A DNA stretch of 64,000 bases from Acetobacteroides hydrogenigenes (GCF_004340205.1 NZ_SLWB01000004.1:186001-250000), one strand, 5' to 3'; shown: positions 53,901-62,861, counted from the first letter of the stretch. A program made the numbers and translations. Notes: generated by a model from the letters alone, not told the origin.

Positions 53901-54122
53901 GTATCGTACTCTTTACCTAAAAAGTTCTTCAAGAGCGGATATGTTAAAGGAGTTAGCATTGGTGTAGTAGGTCGTAACCTATTCCTCTGGACACCTAAGG
54001 ACAACAACTTTGTTGATCCAGAAGCAACCAACTACGGGAATGACATCACCTCTGAACTTGGAGAATTTGCAGCAGCCCCTACTACAAGAAATTACGGGGG
54101 AAGTATCAAAATCGTTTTTTAG
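50910..54122 (+). CDS. SusC/RagA-type TonB-dependent outer-membrane transporter 3
   Basis: This 1070-residue transporter has a signal peptide close to those of SusC1 and SusC2 (MRRFLTLLVTLLVFGAGTALG) and a regulatory-like domain (VSGKVLSAEDKQPIPGVSV). The TonB box region is DEVVVTAMGMKKSEKTLGYA. The plug has LYVVDGVPIQN, ESLTVLKGASATALYGSRAANGVIMITTKR. The barrel ends NYGGSIKIVF. The plug and barrel belong to a different SusC subgroup (RagA-like) from the first two. It pairs with a SusD-like_2 lipoprotein starting 25 nt downstream. RagAB of Porphyromonas imports peptides, so a peptide substrate is possible but unproven. Confidence 0.95.
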   Translation: MRRFLTLLVTLLVFGAGTALGQGKQVSGKVLSAEDKQPIPGVSVFVKEASTIGTSTSIDGQFTLKNLPANAKTLVFRFVGFQTQEVAIKGGEINVSLIPETQKIDEVVVTAMGMKKSEKTLGYAASTVKSEDLLAGRSASVMSGIAGKVAGVNVSSSGQTGTSQKVIVRGYSSFSENQPLYVVDGVPIQNNFSGSDGSSDAVDFGNQAGDINPDDVESLTVLKGASATALYGSRAANGVIMITTKRSQQDERITVEYNGSFMASDVLRVPQTQNVFGQGWPDWDRMENGSWGPKLDGRMHDWGAPLDANGKFDPKATGREKRFSYVEDNLRNFYETGFETNNTVSVKGGTKNTGFVFSYGNSYANGVIPTDADKYSRNTFSFRGNTKYNNFDINYSINYVRKDMNNVSAGQGDNGATIFPELLQHAVDVDFQDTKDLNNIYNNTDNYYTVYAENPWWVVKNNGNKYQDDRIYGKAEVNYEILKGLRATARLGGDFTNSRQQRWNAIAKRTVGSYAYEGGKKDEVGYYNERNDAWDQIDFTGLLSGNYKLSNDLGFDGVLGYNFNQRSSSFHNSSLSGLVQPNWYSLENGEVMPLSSSGISRRRLIGAFSQMNFDFRNYWFLTLSLRNDWSSTLPKNKNSFFYWGVNTSAILTDMFKSLQNDYVNFIKVRAAYGQTGNDAPAYRTYSAYFPTQIGVGFGDLYLPFAGVLGLTESNRLGNMGLKPEITTELEFGIDARFFKNRLTFDVAYYNKQTKDQIISATVAPETGYTSRTQNIGKIENQGVEANVRIIPVRTSDLEWEVGVTFAKNKSKVKELWAGTDRYRIASGYEIDFMAIVGQPLGQFLAPAELRVAEGEHAGKIVVNSAGRPLVDAGKKDNVGTSQPDFTMGFNTRLTYKGITLSGVFDWRKGGQFWSYTSHIMNFNGNATKTTFNERQPFVIPNSVKQAGVDANGKPIYVENDIPITNYETYNYYNNSKNTPIQKTFVLPKDYLKLREIAVSYSLPKKFFKSGYVKGVSIGVVGRNLFLWTPKDNNFVDPEATNYGNDITSELGEFAAAPTTRNYGGSIKIVF

Positions 54123-54147
54123 CACATAAATTCAAAATTTAAACGAG

Positions 54148-55611
54148 ATGAGAAAAAATTCAATCCTTATAATGCTTATATCCGCTTTCTTTATGCTCAC
54201 CGCATGCGAAAGTTTCTTGGATATAAATAAAGATCCTAACTACCCAGGAAAAGCATCTCCTAAGTTGCTGCTTCCTTCAAGCATTGCATGGACAGCTTCC
54301 AGGGTTGGATCAGACCTCCAAATGGTTGGTGGTTTCTGGTGTCAGCATTACACACAAAACAATAGTTCAAACCAGTACAACACAACGGTTACCTACGATC
54401 TAACCTATTCCAGCTACAACGGAGTTTGGTCTGCAGCATATGCAGGTGCTTTAAAAGATCTAAAATCTATAGTTGAGACATCGGAAGCCGAAAAGCAATG
54501 GAACTACTATGTTCCTGCCAAAATTCTTATGGCCTTCAACTTCCATATCCTAGCCGATTTTTACGAAACCGTTCCCTTCAACGAAATTCTTCAAGGGGCA
54601 GATAACATGCAGCCAAAGTATGATGATGGGAAGACTGTTTATGCAGGAATTATCAGGTTACTTGATGAAGCTATTGCAAAAAAAGATTTAGCATTAGCAG
54701 CAAACGAAGAGATTCCTATTGGATCTGAAGATTATGTTTATGCAGGTGATCTTGAAAAGTGGATTCAATTTGCAAAATCGCTAAAATTCAAGGTGCTGAT
54801 GCGCGACTATGAAGCAAATAAAGATGCCCTTGCTGAACTTATTGCCGAGAACGACTTTGTGACCGTTGATGCTCGAATGAATGGCTTTGTTGATCAAGAA
54901 AACAAGTCAAATCCTCTTTACGAGAATGATAGACGAAAACTGAATACAACAAACAACATTAAGGCATCAAACACATTAATCGCATTCCTTACTGCTAATA
55001 AGGACCCTCGTATTGCCAACTTCTTTGAGAAGGCCAAGGGAATTTATAAAGGACTCCCATATGGCAATACAAGTGTACCTACGGCAACAACGCCAAGTAA
55101 TACAACTTCGCGTGCTATGCTAGCAGCAACGGATCCTGTGTATTTCTTATCGGTTGCCGAATCATACTTTACCATAGCCGAATACTATGCAAGAATACCT
55201 AATGCCGGAAAAGCCAAAGAGTTTTATGACAAAGCCGTAAATGAGGCATTCCTACGCTGGGGTTACACCAATGCTTCTGAATTCACCAAAGCTGGAGGTG
55301 TGTATGAATTCCCTAGCGATAATACAAAAATGGTTGAAGCAATCATTACCCAAAAGTGGGTAGCCTCTACAAGATGCCAAGCGTGGGATTCTTTCTTTGA
55401 TATTAATAGAACTGGATATCCACAACTAGGCACAAAGCAGACTACAGATGCCGGCTATGTTATTGGTCAACTTGTTCCTGCTGCTCACAGCGTACTTAAT
55501 GCAGGAGAACTTCCACGAAGACTAATTATTCCTAAGAGTTCTTCTGACTATAACACCAACGCGCCTAAGGTTATTCCTTTAGCACAAAAAATGTGGTGGC
55601 ATAAGAAATAA
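54148..55611 (+). CDS. SusD-like_2 family surface lipoprotein 3
   Basis: This 487-residue lipoprotein (lipobox FMLTAC, C20; ESFLDINKDPNYPGKASP after it) belongs to the SusD-like_2 group. Signs are LLLPSSIAWTASRVGS, GGFWCQHYTQNN, ILMAFNFHILADFYETVPFNEIL, and the C-terminal VASTRCQAWDSFFDINRTGYP. It caps SusC3. A small lipoprotein gene starts 69 nt downstream. It is not closely similar to SusD1 or SusD2, which fits the different SusC3 subgroup. The ligand is unknown. Confidence 0.93.
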   Translation: MRKNSILIMLISAFFMLTACESFLDINKDPNYPGKASPKLLLPSSIAWTASRVGSDLQMVGGFWCQHYTQNNSSNQYNTTVTYDLTYSSYNGVWSAAYAGALKDLKSIVETSEAEKQWNYYVPAKILMAFNFHILADFYETVPFNEILQGADNMQPKYDDGKTVYAGIIRLLDEAIAKKDLALAANEEIPIGSEDYVYAGDLEKWIQFAKSLKFKVLMRDYEANKDALAELIAENDFVTVDARMNGFVDQENKSNPLYENDRRKLNTTNNIKASNTLIAFLTANKDPRIANFFEKAKGIYKGLPYGNTSVPTATTPSNTTSRAMLAATDPVYFLSVAESYFTIAEYYARIPNAGKAKEFYDKAVNEAFLRWGYTNASEFTKAGGVYEFPSDNTKMVEAIITQKWVASTRCQAWDSFFDINRTGYPQLGTKQTTDAGYVIGQLVPAAHSVLNAGELPRRLIIPKSSSDYNTNAPKVIPLAQKMWWHKK

Positions 55612-55680
55612 AGAAGAGAGGTAGGAAATCTATTGGTTTCTTACGCAATCTTATGTTATTAACGTTAAAAAGTTTCATTA

Positions 55681-56187
55681 ATGAAGATATTAAAGTTATT
55701 TGCATTAATAAGTCTCTTCGCCTTAGCCCTTACAAGCTGCGAGACTTATGAGGATCAAAAAGTTGAATATTCACCTTTGTTTCCTCTATGTGGACAATGG
55801 GTAGTAAGCATTCATGATGCTGCCACAGGCAACCTAATCCCAGATGGTGAAGGTTATACCCTTTACACCTATAATACTGCATCAAATGCTGATAATATAA
55901 TGTGGGTTAAACTATCTAACAAAAACAATCCATTTGGTGTTCTTGGAAAAGTAAATTGTTCTGTACCCAATAAAGAATTCAGCATTACGAAGGGGATTAA
56001 TACATACTTTACGACAGATAATGAATTAACGATTACTGAAGGTAAGGTTGTATTAAACGGTTTTGACACTCCATCTGGAGGTAAAAGTGATTTTATTTCG
56101 TTTAAGATGAAAGCTACAACAAATAGTACTGTTACCTATTTGATAAAAGGATTTAGACGCACTGCATGGCCAGAAGATATGCCTTAA
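55681..56187 (+). CDS. Small lipoprotein, putative lipid-binding (lipocalin-like) family
   Basis: This 168-residue lipoprotein has a lipobox ALALTSC (C20) and an all-beta mature part (PLCGQWVVSIHDAATGNLIP, MWVKLSNKNNPFGVLGKV). It resembles the Bacteroidota family called lipid-binding putative hydrolase, often found after SusC/SusD-like_2 pairs. I make that link from overall pattern and gene order and am moderately sure. It is probably displayed on the surface or held at the outer membrane with SusC3/SusD3. A strong terminator follows 28 nt after the stop. Confidence 0.72.
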   Translation: MKILKLFALISLFALALTSCETYEDQKVEYSPLFPLCGQWVVSIHDAATGNLIPDGEGYTLYTYNTASNADNIMWVKLSNKNNPFGVLGKVNCSVPNKEFSITKGINTYFTTDNELTITEGKVVLNGFDTPSGGKSDFISFKMKATTNSTVTYLIKGFRRTAWPEDMP

Positions 56188-56215
56188 TAGTAAACTTCTA
56201 GACCTTTAATAAACT

Positions 56216-56249
56216 AAGAGGCTGTTCAATTTCTTTTGAACAGCCTCTT
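56216..56249 (+). terminator. Terminator of SusCD locus 3
   Basis: A 14-bp perfect stem, AAGAGGCTGTTCAA / TTGAACAGCCTCTT, with loop TTTCTT is followed by TTATT. Confidence 0.93.
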
Positions 56250-56346
56250 TTATTAATACAATCCAAAATTGAAATAACCTAAGACTTGACGATCCTCTAT
56301 CTTTCCAACTAAATCTATAACATCAGTAAAAATTGCTGCAAATAAT

Positions 56347-57063
56347 CTATCCAAACAAATAAAACTCCCTCGTCAACACCAAATACTCCTTCGAGTAGGC
56401 ATGCCTTCCCCCCTCCTCAATAACTAAGCTATCCTCCTGCATTTTAACCTGCATTTTCGAGAATTCGAGAAGCAATCGCTTAACTTCCGCATTAGGAGTG
56501 GCAAATACATTTGTTTTTTTAGTACAGAAAAGCCCCTTCGAGGCTGCAAGCGCAATAAAGACACTACCTTCTACGTAAGGCAGAATAACGCATAAGCGTC
56601 CACCGTCCTTAAGCAGGCGAATGGAGTGGTCTATAAGATCATCGTGCGAAAGCATATGATCGTGACGAGCAATTGACCTCGATTTTGTAGGAGATTTAAG
56701 CGATTGCTTAAAGTATGGAGGGTTTGATACGATAAGATCAAATAGGCTACTCTCGCCTACCCTGAAATGGTTGTAGTCCGATTCAAATATAGAAATTCGT
56801 CCAGACCAGGGACTCTGTTCTGCGTTTTCCGCAGCTTGCTCAACGGCGTTGCGATCAATGTCGATAGCTGTAATTTCGGCATTTTGATTGCGCTGTGCAA
56901 GCATCAACGCTATTAGCCCAGTTCCGGTTCCTACATCTAAAATATTCTTTGCATCGCCTACGCTAGCCCAAGCACCAAGCAGAACACCATCGGTACCCAC
57001 TTTCATGGCCGTTTTACCCTGCTCTACTTTAAACTGCTTAAACTGAAACCAACTATTTGCCAT
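56347..57063 (-). CDS. trmN6: tRNA1(Val) (adenine(37)-N6)-methyltransferase (YfiC/TrmN6 family)
   Basis: This 238-residue SAM-dependent methyltransferase matches TrmN6/YfiC, which methylates A37 of tRNA-Val. It begins with FQFKQFKVEQGKTAMKVGTDGVLLGAWA, has the SAM-binding motif ILDVGTGTGLIALMLAQR at about 41-58, and the adenine N6-methyltransferase motif NPPY at 114-117. KSRSIARHDHMLSHDDLI follows as in the family. There is no signal peptide. Its exact target is inferred from homology. It lies on the minus strand downstream of the GxxExxY and TIGR02757 genes, convergent with SusCD locus 3. Confidence 0.9.
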   Translation of the reverse strand: MANSWFQFKQFKVEQGKTAMKVGTDGVLLGAWASVGDAKNILDVGTGTGLIALMLAQRNQNAEITAIDIDRNAVEQAAENAEQSPWSGRISIFESDYNHFRVGESSLFDLIVSNPPYFKQSLKSPTKSRSIARHDHMLSHDDLIDHSIRLLKDGGRLCVILPYVEGSVFIALAASKGLFCTKKTNVFATPNAEVKRLLLEFSKMQVKMQEDSLVIEEGGRHAYSKEYLVLTREFYLFG

Positions 57064-57099
57064 TGATTAGAACACTGATTTAACTGATTCTACAAATTT

Positions 57100-57507
57100 T
57101 CACTGCTTATTTATAATGCTATTCTTTCTGTCGTTCGTAAAAATTTTCCGCTTAACTTCAGGCTTTTTCCCAAAATTCAGCAGCAACCCTATTTCAATAT
57201 CCGTTGCCTTTAAATAGTTTACGAGCTGCAGTTCGTGCTCTTCTCTGAGCGATTCGCAAGCCTTTAACTCTAGAATTATGGTGTCATCAACAATAATATC
57301 AGCAAAGTATTCGCCAACTATACATCCATCATAGTAAACCTTAATTGGATGTTCAACCTTGCACCCTAGTCCATGCGATTTCAACTCATAATACAACGCA
57401 TTTTTGTAAACCTTCTCCAAGAAACCATACCCTAATGCATTATAAACAGCATAGTAGGATTTTATTATTATCTCTGTTGTTTTAGAGTTAATATACTGAG
57501 TCCCCAT
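57100..57507 (-). CDS. GxxExxY family protein
   Basis: This 135-residue protein has the naming motif in LGYGFLEKVYKNALYYEL (about residues 25-42) and a nuclease-like core: EYFADIIVDDTIILELKACESL with the D-x(n)-E-x-K pattern (ELKA), followed by QLVNYLKATDIEIGLLLNFG. The core resembles PD-(D/E)XK nucleases, but activity has not been shown to my knowledge. Homologues are abundant in Bacteroidota and in many others. It is cytoplasmic. The neighbours do not suggest a role. The lysine/asparagine-rich tail (FTNDRKNSIINKQ) is not conserved as far as I know. Confidence 0.88.
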   Translation of the reverse strand: MGTQYINSKTTEIIIKSYYAVYNALGYGFLEKVYKNALYYELKSHGLGCKVEHPIKVYYDGCIVGEYFADIIVDDTIILELKACESLREEHELQLVNYLKATDIEIGLLLNFGKKPEVKRKIFTNDRKNSIINKQ

Positions 57508-57555
57508 TAGCTAACGATTTACAGTAAAAATACAAAATAATCAGTGTAAATCAGC

Positions 57556-58338
57556 CTAATCAGTCCAATCAGTGTTCCTATTCACCCCCAATGAAAACAG
57601 CGCAAAGTCATACTTCACCGGATCTGAAGCGTCAAATTGCTTTAGGACTTCTGTTAGCTCTAAAACTGCTTTTAAATCATTTTGTCTACGCTTTAGAATA
57701 CCCAAATCCCGCGAAACATTCCCCACATGCAAGTCTAGAGGAATTAGCAGATACTTTGGCTGAATACATTTCCACAGACCAAAGTCAACCCCTTCTTGAT
57801 CGGATCGAACCATCCATCGAAAGAACATGTTTAGCCGTTTTGCAGCCGATCCTGCATCAACATTTGCAATATGCCGAAGGGTTGTTGGAAGAACACCAGA
57901 CTCAGATTCGAAGTGACTTCTAAGCAAACGAAGAGCAACCAGCGGTGTAGTTCCCCCTCGAGAAACTAAATACTCATCCATACTACTATAGTATCGATAA
58001 ATTGATGCCAATCCACGCACAAAACCTACTGCATCATTTTCGCTAAAGGTTCGATGCCTAAAACCCTTTAGCACCCTAAGATCTGACTCCGAATAATTAA
58101 TAACAAAATCAGCAGGATTACTATCCATACGAGCAATCAACTCCTTTGACTTAGCAATAATCGTTTTTCGCTGGCCCCACGCAAAAGTGGCCGCAAAAAA
58201 GCCAGCAATCTCACGGTTCTGCTGACTAGAAAAAAGATGTGGAACTTGAATAGGATCGTCATCTATAAAAGATGAGCAGCAGTATTTTCTGTACTGTTCG
58301 TCAAGAAGCTGCTTTACACACAACAAATCCTTATCCAT
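57556..58338 (-). CDS. TIGR02757 (DUF2400) family protein
   Basis: This 260-residue cytoplasmic protein matches the TIGR02757 family of unknown function. Typical stretches are [20 protein letters not shown] (about 42-61), [34 protein letters not shown], and the closing [11 protein letters not shown]. The gene overlaps the end of the upstream LolD-like ATPase gene by 8 nt, so the two are translationally coupled. That linkage seems the best clue but is not explained. No membrane segment or signal is seen. Confidence 0.88.
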   Translation of the reverse strand: MDKDLLCVKQLLDEQYRKYCCSSFIDDDPIQVPHLFSSQQNREIAGFFAATFAWGQRKTIIAKSKELIARMDSNPADFVINYSESDLRVLKGFRHRTFSENDAVGFVRGLASIYRYYSSMDEYLVSRGGTTPLVALRLLRSHFESESGVLPTTLRHIANVDAGSAAKRLNMFFRWMVRSDQEGVDFGLWKCIQPKYLLIPLDLHVGNVSRDLGILKRRQNDLKAVLELTEVLKQFDASDPVKYDFALFSLGVNRNTDWTD

Positions 58339-58987
58339 TTACCACTTGTCCATCGTTAAGGGTAATAATTCTATCAGACATCTTGGCAAGCTCTAGATCG
58401 TGCGTTACCACCACGAAGGTATGCCCAAACTGATCGCGCAGCTTAAAAAAGAGGCTATGCAACTCCTGCTTATTGTGCGAGTCCAAATTTCCGGAAGGCT
58501 CATCTGCAAAAATCACCGAAGGGTTGTTTATTAACGCCCTGGCAATGGCCACTCGCTGTTGTTCTCCTCCCGATAGTTCTTGAGGTCGATGCGAAAGTCG
58601 ATGCGAAAGGCCTAATAGTTCAAGCAGTTCTTTAGCCTGCTGTTCAACTTCACGATTATCTTTCCTTGCAATGTACCCAGGAATACATACATTTTCGAAT
58701 GCCGTAAACTCGGGAAGCAGGTGGTGCTGCTGAAAAACAAACCCAATCTTCTCATTACGGAACGAAGAAAGTTCCTTGTCGGTCATCAAACAAATGTTTG
58801 CTCCATCAATAAGAACATCTCCTGATGATGGATTCAAAAGGCTACCCATAATCTGTAGTAACGTAGTTTTCCCAGCACCACTAGCTCCAACTATGCTTAC
58901 CACCTGATTAGACTCTATGTCAAGGTTTATACCCTTAAGCACCTCAAGTTGGCCAAACACTTTGCGTATATTCTTAACTGAAATCAT
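58331..58987 (-). CDS. ABC transporter ATP-binding protein, LolD/MacB type
   Basis: This 218-residue ATPase of the LolD/MacB group energises lipoprotein release or related membrane remodelling. Walker A is GASGAGKT at 34-41, the Q-loop stretch is [20 protein letters not shown], the ABC signature [15 protein letters not shown], Walker [13 protein letters not shown], and switch histidine VVTHD. Its last 8 nt overlap the TIGR02757 gene. No LolC/E permease is adjacent, as is common in Bacteroidota where the permease is encoded elsewhere. I do not assign a symbol because LolD, FtsE and MacB are hard to separate from sequence alone. Confidence 0.9.
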   Translation of the reverse strand: MISVKNIRKVFGQLEVLKGINLDIESNQVVSIVGASGAGKTTLLQIMGSLLNPSSGDVLIDGANICLMTDKELSSFRNEKIGFVFQQHHLLPEFTAFENVCIPGYIARKDNREVEQQAKELLELLGLSHRLSHRPQELSGGEQQRVAIARALINNPSVIFADEPSGNLDSHNKQELHSLFFKLRDQFGHTFVVVTHDLELAKMSDRIITLNDGQVVNG

Positions 58988-59091
58988 TGGCTTTTTGTAA
59001 CATGCTCTGCGAAGATAAGAATAAGAAGTAAAAAAGTGGTCAATAGCATTCCTCTATCGGTTCTTTTTGCAATAAAGGACTATAGCACAAA

Positions 59092-59119
59092 AAAGGGCCA
59101 CCCATTGGGGTAGCCCTTT
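59092..59119 (-). terminator. Terminator of secDF
   Basis: The stem AAAGGGC-c-ACCC / GGGgT-a-GCCCTTT is followed by TTTTTTGTG on the minus strand, 22 nt after the secDF stop codon. Confidence 0.85.
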
Positions 59120-59140
59120 CCATTCAAAAAAGAAGAAGTG

Positions 59141-62125
59141 TTACTCTCCTATATTTTTCTGCTCATCACCATCGTTAATCATATCGTAAGCAACAGGTGT
59201 TGCAACAAATACAGATGAGAATGTTCCGATTAATATACCAACTATAAGAGCAAAGGCAAACCCACGGATAACATCGCCACCAAAAATAAAGATGGCAATA
59301 AGAACTATCAACGTAGAACCTGCGGTATTAACAGTACGCGCAAGTGTACTATTAATTGCCAAGTTGATATTAACCTTAAGATCGCGCTTTGGATGATCAC
59401 GACGGTACTCGCGGATACGGTCGAAGATAATTACGGTGTCGTTGATCGAATAACCAATAATGGTAAGCAACGCTGCAATAAACGTCATGTCAACGTCCAT
59501 GGTAAATGGCATGATGTTCGAGAATAACGAGTAGAATGCCAAAACGAACATTGTATCGTGGAAAAGAGACACCATACCTCCAAGTCCCCACTGCCACTTC
59601 TTGAATCGAATTGCAATATAAATGAAGATTGCAATCAACGAAAGAATAACAGAAATAACAGCGCCAATTTTGATATCATCAGCCACAGTTGGACCTACAA
59701 CGGCAGAAGAAAGTATACCTATAGGGGTTCGGGTAGTTGTTACAAAATCTCCATATGATACAGGAACCTTGTTAAACCCATTTACTGCTTTATAGATCTT
59801 CGTATTGATGATGCTATCTACGGTAGGAGCATTGCTCTTTATCAGATACTTTGTTGTAATCTTCACCTGAGATGCTGGACCGAACTGCTTAACTTCAGAA
59901 CTTTCGCCGAACTCCTTATCAAGAGCGCTACGCACTTCGTTGGTCTTCACTGGTTGATCAAAGCGAACAGTATAAGTTCTACCTCCAGTAAAATCTACAC
60001 CATAGCTGAAGCCTTTTACCACCCAAGAGATTGCTCCAATGGTAATAACCGAAATGGAGAAAATGTAGGCATACTTTCTAAATCCAATAAAGTTAAAGTT
60101 AGCCTTTGCAAGGAAGTTTTCTGACCAGTGATGGAAGAACGTAATCTTTCTATTCTTATCGAGCATCTTAGTAAAGATGATACGAGATATAAAGATTGCG
60201 GTAAACAACGAGGTCAGGATACCGATAATAAGGGTAGTTGCAAAACCTTGTACAGGGCCAGAACCAAAAACGAACAGAACAAGTGCCGTAATAAGCGTAG
60301 TTAGCTGACCGTCTATAATTGCGGTTAACGCATGCTTGTAACCATCAGCAAGTGCAAGCCCAAGACCTTTTCCTGCTTTTAACTCTTCCTTGATACGCTC
60401 GTAGATAATAACGTTTGCATCCACGGCCATACCCATGGTAAGCACAATACCTGCAATACCAGGAAGTGTAAGCACTGCCTTGAATGAGGCTAATACTCCA
60501 AAAATCAGGAATACGTTTCCAACAAGAGCAATATTGGCCACCATACCTGCCTTATTGTAGAACATCCACATGTAAACAAGAACAAGCACAAATGCAATAA
60601 CAAACGAGCTTAAACCTGCATTGATCGATTCCTGTCCAAGAGATGGTCCTACAACTTCTTCCTGAACAATCTTTGCAGAAGCAGGAAGTTTACCAGAGTT
60701 AAGCACGTTGGCTAAGTCGTCTGCCTCTTGAGTTGTAAAGTTACCAGAGATTGAAGAGCTACCTCCCTCAATAGCTTGGTTTACTCTAGGTGCAGAGTAC
60801 ACCAGGCCATCAAGCACGATAGCAATTTGCTTTCCTACATTATCGCCAGTTAAGCGGGCCCAAGTTTTAGCACCTTCTGCATTCATGCGCATAGATACTT
60901 CTACAGAGCCTTGCTTCTCGTCGAACTGCTTCGAAGCATCAACAATTACAGAACCATCTAGAGGTGCTTTACCATCGCGCCCTGTAATCTTTATGGCGTA
61001 AAGTTCAATTCTGTCGGTTTCAACCTTATTTGGCCCAGTTACAATTGGCTTAACGCTCCACATCAAAGCTAAATCGCGAGGGAATAGAGCCTTAACGGCT
61101 GGCATTGCAAGGAATCTATTAACCTTAGCTGTATCCGAAATACGTGCACTTCCTACTATAGAACCAGGCATAACGCCTTGATCGCTAATGTAAGGAACTA
61201 GGACAGAAAACAACGACTGCTCCGATTTTACAGAAGTACCCTCTTTGCCCTTTCCTAACTCTTTTTTAAGCGTGCTTGGCTTAGCAGCAGGTTCCGCAGC
61301 GGCTACTTTTGTAGAATCGTCCTTTTTAACCGTATCCACAGCTACTACACCACCTTTTGCAAGTTCAGCAACCTTTGCATTGGCAGCAACAAGTGGCTGT
61401 ACCAGCTGCGACAGCTCATAGGTTTCGAAGAATTGAAGATTTGCGGTTCCTTGAAGAAGCTTACGTACGCGCGATGGATCTTTAACCCCTGGAAGTTCTA
61501 CAAGAATACGCCCCGTATTGCCCAATCGCTGAATGTTTGGCTGAACAACACCGAAACGGTCGATACGATTACGTAGAACGTTAAACGAGTTTGCAATAGC
61601 TCCATCGGTCTGCTTACGAAGCACCGAGATAACCTGTTCGTTGGTTGACTCTGGTGTTATTTGCTCCTTAAGTCCGTAGGTACCAAAAACCTTGCTTAGC
61701 TTACCGTTGGGGGCTACTTGAGCATAAGCCTTGCTGAATAGAGTAATGAAATCATCCTTGCTTGATGCCTGCATCTGAGTTGCAAGATCAAGGGCCTTGT
61801 TAAACGATGTGTCAACACTGTGGTTGGATAAGCTCTTTAAGATTTCAGCAACCGAAACCTCAAGCGTAACATTCATCCCTCCCTTAAGGTCAAGACCAAG
61901 GTTTATTTCTCTATCCTTACACTCCTGATAAGTGTATAGGTTAAATGGATACGCTGGCTGATTCTTCATAGAATCAAGATAGTTGGACATCTTTTGTTGA
62001 TCTCCCTTCGCGTATTCCTCTGCCTTCTTCTCCACTCTATTCGCCACAAAGGTGAACGATAGCTGGTACAAGCAGGCAATGGCTAATACAATTGCGATAA
62101 AAGATATCGCGCCTCTATTCTGCAT
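59141..62125 (-). CDS. secDF: Protein translocase subunit SecDF (fused SecD and SecF)
   Basis: This 994-residue fusion uses the proton gradient to help Sec export of proteins. The N-terminal TM (SFIAIVLAIACLYQLSF) is followed by the SecD signature GLDLKGGMNVTLEVSV near 77-92, the P1 periplasmic domain with SFNVLRNRIDRFGVVQPNIQ and RILVELPGVKDPSRVRKLLQ, and an ordinary TM bundle (GMAVDANVIIYERIKEEL). SecF then begins around residue 680 (WVVKGFSYGVDFTGGRTY) and ends with a second TM bundle containing YSINDTVIIFDRIREYRR. The lysine-rich loop near 275-300 (KPSTLKKELGKGKEGTSVKS) seems a lineage-specific insertion in P1. The fused form is normal for Bacteroidota. Transcribed alone. Confidence 0.96.
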   Translation of the reverse strand: MQNRGAISFIAIVLAIACLYQLSFTFVANRVEKKAEEYAKGDQQKMSNYLDSMKNQPAYPFNLYTYQECKDREINLGLDLKGGMNVTLEVSVAEILKSLSNHSVDTSFNKALDLATQMQASSKDDFITLFSKAYAQVAPNGKLSKVFGTYGLKEQITPESTNEQVISVLRKQTDGAIANSFNVLRNRIDRFGVVQPNIQRLGNTGRILVELPGVKDPSRVRKLLQGTANLQFFETYELSQLVQPLVAANAKVAELAKGGVVAVDTVKKDDSTKVAAAEPAAKPSTLKKELGKGKEGTSVKSEQSLFSVLVPYISDQGVMPGSIVGSARISDTAKVNRFLAMPAVKALFPRDLALMWSVKPIVTGPNKVETDRIELYAIKITGRDGKAPLDGSVIVDASKQFDEKQGSVEVSMRMNAEGAKTWARLTGDNVGKQIAIVLDGLVYSAPRVNQAIEGGSSSISGNFTTQEADDLANVLNSGKLPASAKIVQEEVVGPSLGQESINAGLSSFVIAFVLVLVYMWMFYNKAGMVANIALVGNVFLIFGVLASFKAVLTLPGIAGIVLTMGMAVDANVIIYERIKEELKAGKGLGLALADGYKHALTAIIDGQLTTLITALVLFVFGSGPVQGFATTLIIGILTSLFTAIFISRIIFTKMLDKNRKITFFHHWSENFLAKANFNFIGFRKYAYIFSISVITIGAISWVVKGFSYGVDFTGGRTYTVRFDQPVKTNEVRSALDKEFGESSEVKQFGPASQVKITTKYLIKSNAPTVDSIINTKIYKAVNGFNKVPVSYGDFVTTTRTPIGILSSAVVGPTVADDIKIGAVISVILSLIAIFIYIAIRFKKWQWGLGGMVSLFHDTMFVLAFYSLFSNIMPFTMDVDMTFIAALLTIIGYSINDTVIIFDRIREYRRDHPKRDLKVNINLAINSTLARTVNTAGSTLIVLIAIFIFGGDVIRGFAFALIVGILIGTFSSVFVATPVAYDMINDGDEQKNIGE

Positions 62126-62180
62126 TGGTTGAAAATTTATTAATTATCTCCTTTGATTACACTCCTGTACATGTAAGGCG

Positions 62181-62188
62181 CAAATTTA
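62181..62188 (-). promoter_or_regulatory. secDF: -7 promoter box TAAATTTG for secDF
   Basis: A TAnnTTTG match on the minus strand lies 56 nt upstream of the secDF ATG. From 62189 to 62432 nothing else is recognisable. Confidence 0.45.
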
Positions 62189-62432
62189 TTATTTTTTTCG
62201 AATTCCTATTAAAAAATAATGCCTGTTGCTGCCTTCTATTAGCCCTAAAACAAAAATCATCTTGGTACTAACGTGTAAAGGTGCAACAAAATATCGAAAC
62301 ATGCATCCTAGAGGACCAGATTCTCCCCATAATCCATCTCGAAGTTAGCCTTAAAATATCAGACATAAGCATTAGAAAAGAAACCCATAGATAAAAATTT
62401 TGCTTTTGTAGATATTGAATGCGTATAAAGTA

Positions 62433-62440
62433 TACCTTTG
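62433..62440 (+). promoter_or_regulatory. -7 promoter box TACCTTTG for the DUF1573 gene
   Basis: A TAnnTTTG match lies 31 nt upstream of the ATG at 62472. Confidence 0.45.
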
Positions 62441-62471
62441 CTTCTAGTTAATCAACAAAATCGCACAAGAA

Positions 62472-62861
62472 ATGAAAGGTTTTATAGCAGCTATAGTGCT
62501 AGTTTTATGCACTCTTGCTCCTGTTGCATACGCTCAAGCACCACAGGTTCCCACCATCGAGTTTAAAACGATTGAGCACAACTTCGAGAAGCAAGAGTAT
62601 AAAGCAAATACAACCTACTCGTTTGAGTTTAAGAACACCAGCAAGGTTCCCCTAATACTCACGAGCGTTTCGGCATCTTGCGGATGCACAACTCCAGAAT
62701 GGCCTAGAGAACCAATCCTTCCAGGAAAGACAGGAAAGATTAAGGTTACCTATAATTCTCAGATTATTGGAGCATTTACAAAGTTAATCTACGTATACTC
62801 CAACGCATCTACCAATATGGTAACGCTAACAATAAAAGGCGAAATTTTACCCCCTAAGTAG
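62472..62861 (+). CDS. DUF1573 domain secreted protein
   Basis: This 129-residue protein has a signal peptide (MKGFIAAIVLVLCTLAPVAYA) and one DUF1573 immunoglobulin-like domain. Family signs are FKTIEHNFEKQEYKANTTYSFEFKNTSKVPLIL, then VSASCGCTTPEWPREPILPGKTGKI with the conserved CGC motif, and the KVTYNSQIIGAFTKLIYVYSN stretch. It is probably periplasmic; DUF1573 proteins of Bacteroidota are common, with no known reaction. An aminotransferase gene starts 26 nt after the stop, perhaps co-transcribed. Confidence 0.88.
   Translation: MKGFIAAIVLVLCTLAPVAYAQAPQVPTIEFKTIEHNFEKQEYKANTTYSFEFKNTSKVPLILTSVSASCGCTTPEWPREPILPGKTGKIKVTYNSQIIGAFTKLIYVYSNASTNMVTLTIKGEILPPK

Noticed and set aside
37603-56187. 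Polysaccharide utilisation locus
   Set aside because: SusC/SusD pairs are present but no glycoside hydrolase, lyase, sulfatase or hybrid two-component regulator lies among them, so the term is not supported.
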